From positions 1 to 5,034 of the forward strand of contig CAJPOH010000098.1 of assembly GCA_905372205.1 (NCBI GenBank): a DNA stretch of 5,034 nucleotides. Direction: 5' to 3'. The DNA is from an uncultured Treponema sp. GTDB lineage: Bacteria; Spirochaetota; Spirochaetia; Treponematales; Treponemataceae. The position numbers and the translations under genes are program-made. Each line of letters begins with the position of its first letter. The stretch's first letter is position 1. Positions 1 through 5,034 of the stretch are shown here, piece by piece. The notes under the pieces are model-generated. The model ran no database searches. It was given only the letters and a program-made list of their open reading frames with translations, and was not told the origin of the DNA.

Positions 1-1
1 A

Positions 2-1837
2 TACAATGCAAAGAACTATAAGTTTACTGCAAAAGGGGATGGGGTGGAAGAAACTATTAACCCATTTTTTGAAGGAATAACTGACGATTACAATCTTCCT
101 AAAGAAGAGTTTATAGATAAGCTTGCAACGGGAGAAAAACCATTATATAAAGTTTATGGAGACGTTGCAAAAATGTTATTCGGCATTAATGCTTATGAAT
201 ATAACTTTTTGTGTGATGAGGTAAAAGTTAACGGTGAAAAAGTTGAGTTTACAAGATCAGGTGTTTCATATAATTTAAAATATAAGACAATAAAAGATAT
301 TCAAGTTAATCCTAGCACTCCTGTTTCGGTAAAAATTGAGTTCATTCCAAAAGCAGGACTGGCAACCCCTGTTACTTGGGAATTCCAACTTCAAGGTGGT
401 GGAGAAAAGCCTAGCCTTCCACAATCTGAAATGAAATGGTTTGGAATTAATGGTTTTATGCTTCATGGAAATAAAGAACTAAAAAAAGAATTTAAAGATC
501 ATCTCTTTGATGGAACTAATCCTGAATTTGCCTTTGAAGGAAAAGAAGCTTTAGTAGAAGTTGGCTCTGCTATTGATGGGCTAATAAAAGAAGTTACATT
601 TAAAATTGATAATGAAGAAAAGGCTAAGGTTGCTACCGAAAAAGAGTTCCTTTTTAACATTGCAAAGTACAAGTTTGAAGTTAGTGATACAGTTCCACAT
701 CTTACTGAAGTGATTATCTGGCCAAAAGATGAGCAGAGGTTTAAGGAGTTAAAATATTCTTTTATGCTCAAATCTTCAGATAATAAACTAATACCACCTT
801 TAACTTTTAGTATTGATGGTCTAACTAGAGAAGATGGTTATTCGGCAACATTGCAAGCAGAAACTGCAAGCTTAGAGGTAACAGCAAAGAAAAAATTGAT
901 GGCAAAGATAGAAATAGGAGAAGAAGGAGGACATTTAACTGAAGTTGACATAACAAAGATTTGGAACAAAGTATATATTTGGCAAGGATGGAGAGTGGTC
1001 TCTTTGGTTGATAATACTGGAAAACCTGTAGAGAAAACTTTTGTTATCAGAGTAACTCCTATAGAGCAAGAAAAATATAAAGTAGTTGAATGTAAATATA
1101 CTCTTAAAGGTGGCACAAAGGTTGATAATAATAATGCAGAATTTGTGTTTGTTGGACAAAAACCTAGAATTAAAGCTAAAATTAAGTGGACAGATGGCAT
1201 TCCATGTGAATATCCTGATGAGTATGGTGCAAAAGCCGTTAATTTAATAGCTTACACAAAAAATACTAGAGCTCATGTAAAATATCAATTTGTGGATATT
1301 GATAATAATCCAGTGCAAGGTCAACAAGAACATGAGATGACAAACACTAATGGTGAGCATAATTCTGGTGAAATAGCTTTGCTTACTGACAAGCCTACTA
1401 GAATTAAGATTTGGGTTGTAGCTGAGAATGGAAGTACAAAAGATGATACATGGGGGCTTTGGTATGAAAATTTTAATCCTGTTCCACTAACTTGGGGATA
1501 TGAATTAAAAACTAAAGGAGGGGACTACGAAACTAAAGCTTATGACACAATTGAAATTGAAAAAGATAGTGTTAAAGACAATAAAATATATCTTGCATTC
1601 CTCACATTGTACAGCAAAGATGGCTACAGTATAGATACTGACGGTCTTGCAGAAGGTCATCAAGAAGCTTTTGTTGCACTAGAAACTGCAGGTGCTTATA
1701 GAAAGTATCATAGAACAAGTGTTGATGTTTCTGGCCTTTTGGATGGGACTAAGCAAGAACTTAAAGCAATCTTAAAGATGAAAAAGAAGAATGTGGATTG
1801 TCTAACTTATGAAGTGAAGATTAAGCTAAAAGGATAG
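2..1837 (+). CDS. Large repetitive beta-rich (Ig-like) surface-type protein, 5'-truncated by the window edge
   Basis: I do not recognise this as a named protein. The first in-frame alternative start is GTG at 44, but the frame stays open back to base 2 (YNAKNYKFTAKGDG precedes that GTG), so the true start and any signal peptide lie outside the window; 611 residues are visible, 597 of them from the GTG. Numbering from the GTG, a short strand motif of the form aromatic-x-aromatic-x-L-K/Q-x-G recurs: YKFTAKGDG just before residue 1, WEFQLQGGG at 112, YSFMLKSSD at 238, CKYTLKGGT at 350, WGYELKTKGG at 484 and YEVKIKLKG at the C-terminus. This marks about five modules of 105-135 residues. A second motif, EF-x-F-x-G, occurs at 161 and 366. 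Alternating hydrophobic strands rich in K, E, T and V, with no internal membrane segment, suggest stacked beta-sandwich domains as in bacterial surface lipoproteins. Export, surface location and adhesin-like role are inference. Tandem hairpins follow the stop codon. Confidence 0.8.
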   Translation, partial: YNAKNYKFTAKGDGVEETINPFFEGITDDYNLPKEEFIDKLATGEKPLYKVYGDVAKMLFGINAYEYNFLCDEVKVNGEKVEFTRSGVSYNLKYKTIKDIQVNPSTPVSVKIEFIPKAGLATPVTWEFQLQGGGEKPSLPQSEMKWFGINGFMLHGNKELKKEFKDHLFDGTNPEFAFEGKEALVEVGSAIDGLIKEVTFKIDNEEKAKVATEKEFLFNIAKYKFEVSDTVPHLTEVIIWPKDEQRFKELKYSFMLKSSDNKLIPPLTFSIDGLTREDGYSATLQAETASLEVTAKKKLMAKIEIGEEGGHLTEVDITKIWNKVYIWQGWRVVSLVDNTGKPVEKTFVIRVTPIEQEKYKVVECKYTLKGGTKVDNNNAEFVFVGQKPRIKAKIKWTDGIPCEYPDEYGAKAVNLIAYTKNTRAHVKYQFVDIDNNPVQGQQEHEMTNTNGEHNSGEIALLTDKPTRIKIWVVAENGSTKDDTWGLWYENFNPVPLTWGYELKTKGGDYETKAYDTIEIEKDSVKDNKIYLAFLTLYSKDGYSIDTDGLAEGHQEAFVALETAGAYRKYHRTSVDVSGLLDGTKQELKAILKMKKKNVDCLTYEVKIKLKG

Positions 1838-1863
1838 TTCCTTAAAAAATTCTTGAAAAGATG

Positions 1864-1901
1864 CTCACAAGATTAATTTCTTGTTTAATTAATCTTGTGA
1901 G
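1864..1901 (+). terminator. Long perfect stem-loop after gene 1
   Basis: A perfect 14-bp inverted repeat (CTCACAAGATTAAT at 1864-1877 with its complement at 1888-1901) encloses a 10-base loop, 26 bases past the TAG stop. One extra A-T pair could shorten the loop to 8. The bases after it (GTTTGTTTTGTG) are U-rich but interrupted, so it may be a weak terminator or a 3'-end protecting structure working with the stronger hairpin that follows. Confidence 0.6.
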
Positions 1902-1914
1902 GTTTGTTTTGTGT

Positions 1915-1952
1915 AAAAGGTGAGGAAAAGAAAATCCTCACCTTTTTATTTT
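1915..1952 (+). terminator. Rho-independent terminator of gene 1, possibly bidirectional
   Basis: A perfect 12-bp stem (AAAAGGTGAGGA at 1915-1926 with TCCTCACCTTTT at 1935-1946) closes an AAAGAAAA loop and runs into TTTTTATTTT (1943-1952). This is a textbook intrinsic terminator for plus-strand transcription. The A-run on the left arm supplies a U-run for the opposite strand, so it could also stop transcripts arriving from the minus-strand EF-G-like gene. Confidence 0.85.
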
Positions 1953-2002
1953 GATAGTATACAATAAAGTTTGCAATTTGGTAGTAGAGCAGAAGATGAA
2001 AT

Positions 2003-2060
2003 AGGAGACATGTGATTAATTTGAAAGCGACTTAATCGGATGTCTCTTTAAACAAAGAGA
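2003..2060 (+). other. Two overlapping, mutually exclusive stem-loops
   Basis: GAGACAT (2005-2011) pairs with ATGTCTC (2040-2046), and GATTAA (2014-2019) with TTAATC (2032-2037), separated by one G-G mismatch and one U-G wobble; the loop is TTTGAAAGCGAC. The right arm also contributes to a second hairpin, TCTCTTT (2043-2049) with AAAGAGA (2054-2060) and loop AAAC, so the two cannot form fully together. The wobbles (2004/2047 and 2013/2038) are G-U in plus-strand RNA but C-A mismatches in minus-strand RNA, which favours a plus-strand transcript. Function is unknown. Confidence 0.4.
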
Positions 2061-2189
2061 TAAGGCAACGTGGATCGTGTTGTAGATATTTCTTCCACTG
2101 TGGATGAGAACTTATTTAAGATAATAACTGCTGTTTTATTGAATATTTTTCAAGATCACTTTTAGTAATTCATTACGTGGTGATATAGT

Positions 2190-2218
2190 TTTAGAACAAA
2201 AAAAGCTTGGGTTATAAT
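2190..2218 (+). promoter_or_regulatory. Possible sigma70-type promoter reading toward the EF-G-like 3' end
   Basis: TATAAT at 2213-2218 is a perfect -10 box, with TTTAGA at 2190-2195 (4 of 6 matches to the -35 consensus) at the ideal 17-base spacing. No coding sequence follows on this strand; a transcript would start near 2225 and pass through the two stem-loops at 2243-2278 and 2287-2323. Such matches arise by chance in AT-rich DNA, so this is a candidate only. Confidence 0.3.
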
Positions 2219-2242
2219 GACTTTTTTAAACCAAATCGCAAC

Positions 2243-2278
2243 CCCATATTTATACTATCAAATCAGTGTAAATATGGG
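2243..2278. other. Stem-loop between the EF-G-like gene and the intergenic region
   Basis: CCCATATTTA (2243-2252) is a perfect inverted repeat of TAAATATGGG (2269-2278). In plus-strand RNA the stem extends inward by a U-G wobble and three more pairs to 14 bp with an 8-base loop; in minus-strand RNA the wobble becomes an A-C mismatch. Neither side has a convincing U-run. It could be the second element of the EF-G-like gene's 3' end or part of a short plus-strand RNA. Confidence 0.45.
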
Positions 2279-2286
2279 TATTACCA

Positions 2287-2323
2287 ACAAGTTACTCAAG
2301 ATAAACTATCTTGAGTAACTTGT
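2287..2323 (-). terminator. Strong stem-loop at the 3' end of the EF-G-like gene
   Basis: A perfect 17-bp inverted repeat (ACAAGTTACTCAAGATA at 2287-2303 and its complement at 2307-2323) leaves only a 3-base loop. It begins 11 bases beyond the TAG stop of the minus-strand gene, the usual position for a terminator. In minus-strand RNA it is followed by TTGGTAAT rather than a real U-run, so termination may be inefficient or need help from the next hairpin. The position and the length of the perfect stem support a 3'-end role. Confidence 0.6.
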
Positions 2324-2334
2324 ATATAAAAAAT

Positions 2335-4416
2335 CTATTCTTCTTCAATTTCTTCCATGAAGGTTTTTGCACTTGCAATAACTTCTTCTGCTGTCTTTCC
2401 TGAGATTGAATCATAGTGATCAAATGACATTTCAAAAGACCCTGTGCCACTTGTCATAGAACGCAAATCAATTGCATAACGCAAAAGTTCCTTGTGCGGA
2501 GCTTGAGCTCTCAATTCTTCTATTCCGTTGCTAAGTGAATCTTGCCCTAAAATGCGTCCACGTCTTGAAGAAAGATCACTCATGATATCTCCAAGATAGG
2601 CACTTTCAACATATACTGTAAGATTCATAATGGGTTCTAGCAAAACTGGTCCTGCTTCTTTCATTGCGTTTCTAAAAGCATTGCGACCTGCAATCTTAAA
2701 AGCCATTTCTGAAGAATCAACAGGATGTTCTTTTCCATCGAGGACAGTTACTGCCACATCAACTACAGGATAACCTGCTAAAACACCTTTTTGCATAGCT
2801 TCTAAAACGCCTTTCTCAACACCCGGTATATAGCCTTTTGAAATTGCCCCTCCAAAGACCGCATTTGTGAAGCTATATTTTTCACCACGTCCTAGTGGAG
2901 CTATAGAAAGAACTACACGTCCAAATTGACCGTGTCCACCAGATTGTTTTTTATGTGTATATTCTGCTTGTGCCTTTCTTTGAATTGTTTCTCTATACGC
3001 AATGCGTGGAGGAGCTGTAATGATATCAACCTTAGTTTGTTTTTCTACCTTTGATAAAATAATTCCTGTATGCACATCGCCCATACCTGAAAGAACATTT
3101 TGCTTTGTTTCAGGATTGAACACAAAAGACACAGTCATATCTTCTTCACAAACTTTATAAAGAGCTTCTGTAATCTTATCCTCTGTCTTTTTTTCCTTAG
3201 CAGAAACAGCAATAGAATATATAGGTTCGGGAGTTTTTAGCTTAACAAATGGCAATGCTTCTTGAGAGGTTGAAAGAGTGTCATTAGTTTTTGTAACTGC
3301 TAATTTTGAAATAATTCCTACATCTCCTGCAGGCAAAGAAGATACTTCAACAATCTTTTTTCCAATACTTTTGTATAACTTTCCAATTCTCTCTTTTTTC
3401 TCTTCTCTCAAGTTGTATACTTCAATATCAGGAGTGAGGCAACCTTGAACTACTTTGACATAAGAAAGCTTGCCAGAAAATTGGTCGTTAGAAGTTTTAA
3501 CAACCATACAAGAAAGAGGAGCTTTCTCATCAATTTTAATGGATATAGATTTTCCGTCTTTATCTAAACATCTTTCAAGAGCTCCTTCACTAGAAGGCAC
3601 TATATCATCAATAAATCTTAATAAAGATGTAATTCCAGAACCTGTCAATGCAGAACCAGAAAAGAATGGAACAATCCTATTATCTTTAATACCTAGAGCT
3701 AATCCTTTTGCAATTTCTTCAGGCGTGAGTTCTCCTTCATCAATAAATTTTATCATTAAATCATCATCGCCTTCAGCACTAGCTGCAGCTAATAATTCAA
3801 GTTTTTCTTTATACACATCCATATAACTTTCAGGGATTGGACATTCTTTTTCTTTGCCATCTTCCATTGTATACGCAATTCCGTGAAGGATATCAATCAC
3901 ACCTTTAAATGCGTCACCTTCATAAAATGGAATAGTTACAGGGAACACATCCACTGCAAATTGTTTTTTAACATCTTGCAAGCAATTTTCAAAATTAGAT
4001 TTTGGATCATCCATTTTATTAGCAAAAATAAGGCGAGCTTTGTTTCGGCTATTAAGATTACGCCAGAACTTGATTGTTTCAATCTGGACACCAACTCTAC
4101 CATCAAGGACAATACAACCCATTTCAGAAGACCTAAAAGCTAAAATCACTTCGCCTACAAAGCCTGAAAGACCAGGAGTATCCCAAATATTGATTATTTT
4201 ATCCTTAAAGTGTATGTGTGAAAACGAGGAATACACAGAAAATTTTCTTTCAATTTCTTCTTGTGTATAGTCAGAAACAGTCTTACCACTTTCAATACTT
4301 TCCATCTTGTCTATAGTTCCAGTGGAAAAAAGAAGACGTTCAAGCAATGTGGTCTTTCCCGATTGCCCATGCCCTGCTATTGCTATGGTGCGAATGTTGT
4401 TAGTTGTAGCGTTCAT
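2335..4416 (-). CDS. Elongation factor G-like GTPase (EF-G2/FusA2 type)
   Basis: A 693-residue translational GTPase of normal EF-G length. The GTPase domain shows GHGQSGKT (15-22, P-loop), a switch I region at 45-60, DTPGLSGF (79-86), NKMD (133-136) and SGSAL (253-257). Domain II spans about 298-375 and domain III about 395-470. Domain IV carries PRIAYRETI (470-478), the tip loop QSGGHGQFG (491-499) and DSSEMAFKIAG (567-577) preceded by His564, which aligns with the EF-G tip histidine. Domain V holds LEPIM and SRRGRILG (617-624). Two oddities stand out: DTPG is followed by Leu83 where canonical EF-G has the GTP-activating His, and switch I reads ERKFS where canonical EF-G has ERGIT. EF-G2-type paralogues commonly lack that His (often DTPGY), so this is probably an accessory EF-G beside a canonical fusA elsewhere. 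Its exact role (translocation, recycling or regulation) cannot be read here. The ATG start is set by AAGGAGCT five bases upstream. Tet(M)-type protection proteins and RF3 fit less well. Confidence 0.93.
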   Translation of the reverse strand: MNATTNNIRTIAIAGHGQSGKTTLLERLLFSTGTIDKMESIESGKTVSDYTQEEIERKFSVYSSFSHIHFKDKIINIWDTPGLSGFVGEVILAFRSSEMGCIVLDGRVGVQIETIKFWRNLNSRNKARLIFANKMDDPKSNFENCLQDVKKQFAVDVFPVTIPFYEGDAFKGVIDILHGIAYTMEDGKEKECPIPESYMDVYKEKLELLAAASAEGDDDLMIKFIDEGELTPEEIAKGLALGIKDNRIVPFFSGSALTGSGITSLLRFIDDIVPSSEGALERCLDKDGKSISIKIDEKAPLSCMVVKTSNDQFSGKLSYVKVVQGCLTPDIEVYNLREEKKERIGKLYKSIGKKIVEVSSLPAGDVGIISKLAVTKTNDTLSTSQEALPFVKLKTPEPIYSIAVSAKEKKTEDKITEALYKVCEEDMTVSFVFNPETKQNVLSGMGDVHTGIILSKVEKQTKVDIITAPPRIAYRETIQRKAQAEYTHKKQSGGHGQFGRVVLSIAPLGRGEKYSFTNAVFGGAISKGYIPGVEKGVLEAMQKGVLAGYPVVDVAVTVLDGKEHPVDSSEMAFKIAGRNAFRNAMKEAGPVLLEPIMNLTVYVESAYLGDIMSDLSSRRGRILGQDSLSNGIEELRAQAPHKELLRYAIDLRSMTSGTGSFEMSFDHYDSISGKTAEEVIASAKTFMEEIEEE

Positions 4417-4420
4417 AAAA

Positions 4421-4428
4421 AGCTCCTT
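4421..4428 (-). promoter_or_regulatory. Ribosome binding site of the EF-G-like gene
   Basis: The minus strand reads AAGGAGCT followed by four spacer bases and the ATG whose first base is 4416. This near-perfect Shine-Dalgarno sequence fixes the start codon and implies efficient initiation. Confidence 0.85.
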
Positions 4429-4432
4429 ATAT

Positions 4433-4462
4433 AGTATAATGTTTGTAACATCTTAATCAGAA
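4433..4462 (-). promoter_or_regulatory. Weak candidate promoter for the EF-G-like gene
   Basis: TATACT on the minus strand (4438-4433) resembles a -10 box just upstream of the ribosome site. A poor -35 (TTCTGA at 4462-4457, 3 of 6 matches, 18-base spacer) overlaps the stop codon of the upstream gene, and an A/T run lies behind it. The resulting leader would be very short. Read-through from the upstream barrel gene is the alternative, since no hairpin separates the two. Confidence 0.25.
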
Positions 4463-4936
4463 AAAAAATGTTAGACCAATCTTAGCACTAAAACTGTTTG
4501 CAAAAGTGTTAACTGCATTAAAATTTTCACTTTTAAGTTTTTCTTCAAAAATAAATTCCTGATCATCTAGTTCAAAGAGTCTGTATGTTCTTATATTCAT
4601 AAAATATAACATATCACCTAAGCCAAGATATAGACCAAATTTCTTTCGAAAAGAATATGTAAACACAACATTCGCTCCAAGACCCAGCATCATATCGGTT
4701 TTAGTATAAGATATTTTTCCTTTTTCTGCTATATTCCCCATCATACTGAAATGAGAGGATCCAAAGCCTAATCCAAGTTGAAAAAGCAAATTATAAGGTT
4801 TATTTTCAAATGTTTTATAGGTTAAGCCTACTTGTAAATCTGTTACCACAGAACGATATTTTGATAGATTTGGTGTAAAATTAGTAAAGTTTGTTTGCAT
4901 ATTTTGTGGAAATGCAAATTGAAAAGAAAAATACAA
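4457..4936 (-). CDS. Outer-membrane beta-barrel protein, C-terminal part
   Basis: The 159 residues shown start at a TTG, which is only a formal start: no Shine-Dalgarno sequence precedes it, and barrel-like sequence continues upstream in the same frame (SPDSYSIGLALDFNADF). The visible part is a run of amphipathic strands with alternating aromatic and small residues, such as LQVGLTYKTF (34-43), LLFQLGLGFG (50-59), MMLGLGANVVFTYSF (82-96) and FGLYLGLGDMLYF (100-112). A polar loop (121-140) and a final strand FSAKIGLTFFF follow. A C-terminal Phe preceded by alternating hydrophobics is the typical signal for BAM-dependent insertion in the outer membrane. The fold resembles small spirochaetal porin-like barrels (DUF2715-type proteins are one candidate family, tentative). 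Substrate and role are unknown. It lies 40 bases upstream of the EF-G-like gene in the same direction. The 5' part is disrupted; see the neighbouring entry. Confidence 0.65.
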   Translation of the reverse strand: MYFSFQFAFPQNMQTNFTNFTPNLSKYRSVVTDLQVGLTYKTFENKPYNLLFQLGLGFGSSHFSMMGNIAEKGKISYTKTDMMLGLGANVVFTYSFRKKFGLYLGLGDMLYFMNIRTYRLFELDDQEFIFEEKLKSENFNAVNTFANSFSAKIGLTFFF

Positions 4937-5034
4937 AAAATCAGCATTAAAATCTAATGCAAGACCTATACTATATGAGTCAGGGCTTCAGCATGAAAAA
5001 AGTATTTTAAATCTGAAGTCCCTATCAAATGTAC
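4937..5034 (-). pseudogene. Out-of-frame 5' continuation of the beta-barrel gene
   Basis: Read on the minus strand in the barrel frame, coding-like sequence continues from 4936 up to a TGA at 4990-4988, with no credible start codon after that stop. In another frame the sequence is open from the window edge: IGTSDLKYFFHAEA, then LTHIV and a stop. Adding one base to the CCC run at 4984-4986 would join the two into HAEAPDSYSIGLALDFN without a stop. The simplest reading is a one-base deletion in a homopolymer, either a true frameshift or a sequencing error. A nonsense TGA in the original frame is the alternative. The gene's beginning lies beyond the window. Confidence 0.5.

Larger units (their letters stand above)
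1953..2286. other. Gene-free intergenic stretch with several inverted repeats
   Basis: No open frame longer than about 31 codons with a usable ribosome site is seen on the plus strand between the terminator of gene 1 and the 3' end of the EF-G-like gene. The stretch does hold structure: a stem-loop at 2003-2048, a competing small stem at 2043-2060, a weak nested pairing at 2155-2184 (ATCAC/GTGAT outside, GTAA/TTAC inside), a sigma70-like promoter at 2190-2218 and a stem-loop at 2243-2278. There is no tRNA T-loop signature, direct-repeat array or transposase remnant that I can recognise. Confidence 0.6.

Noticed and set aside
275..1200. Several minus-strand open frames inside the repetitive protein gene
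   Set aside because: They lie wholly within a long coding frame on the other strand, have low-complexity Ser/Phe/Leu-rich products typical of antisense shadows, and have no ribosome site or recognisable domain.
1953..2286. Insertion sequence remnant
   Set aside because: No terminal inverted repeats with a target duplication and no recognisable transposase motif in any frame; only short fragments are open.
1838..2334. Integron attC site or cassette junction
   Set aside because: Some treponemes carry integron arrays and this spacer has long inverted repeats, but I found no paired RYYYAAC / GTTRRRY core sites flanking them.
3470..4270. Plus-strand open frames inside the EF-G-like gene
   Set aside because: They are antisense to strongly conserved GTPase, domain II and switch region sequence. 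Their open state follows from codon usage on the true strand.
2335..4416. Tetracycline ribosomal-protection protein (Tet(M)-like) or release factor RF3
   Set aside because: The complete domain IV with QSGGHGQFG and DSSEMAFKIAG, and domain V with SRRGRILG, match EF-G. RF3 lacks this arrangement, and Tet(M)-type proteins keep DTPGH, unlike this protein.
4412..4440. Plus-strand promoter TTCATA-17-TATAAT upstream of the EF-G-like start
   Set aside because: The match is fair, but it would point antisense into the barrel gene with no gene ahead. It also overlaps the ribosome site and the minus-strand -10 candidate, and is most likely chance in AT-rich DNA.

Overview
The window is AT-rich, roughly one-third G+C by eye. 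It carries two long genes in convergent orientation plus part of a third. The most likely source is a host-associated spirochaete, probably Treponema or a close relative. That placement is inference: it rests on an EF-G-like paralogue, a repetitive Ig-like surface-type protein and a small outer-membrane beta-barrel lying together in low-GC DNA. No rRNA or other decisive marker is present.

Layout, left to right. (1) Bases 2-1837, plus strand: the C-terminal 611 residues of a large protein made of about five tandem beta-rich, probably Ig-like modules. The reading frame is open to the left edge, so the gene starts outside the window. (2) Bases 1838-2334: a 497-base convergent intergenic region with no convincing gene. 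It is rich in inverted repeats: two hairpins ending gene 1, an unexplained structured stretch near 2003-2060, a plausible plus-strand promoter near 2190-2218, and two more stem-loops before the 3' end of the next gene. (3) Bases 2335-4416, minus strand: a complete 693-residue EF-G-like translational GTPase of the EF-G2/FusA2 type. It has all five domains and an intact ribosomal tip, but its switch II reads DTPGL where canonical EF-G has DTPGH. (4) Bases 4457-5034, minus strand: the C-terminal part of an outer-membrane beta-barrel protein ending in Phe-Phe-Phe. Its frame is broken near 4985-4990, so as given here it looks like a frameshifted gene or carries a sequencing error.

Genes 3 and 4 run in the same direction 40 bases apart and may be co-transcribed. 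No functional link between them is visible. I see no transposase, CRISPR array, tRNA or rRNA. I found no convincing new multi-gene system. The items most worth a second look are the non-canonical GTPase, the broken barrel gene, and the structured intergenic region with hints of a short plus-strand RNA.
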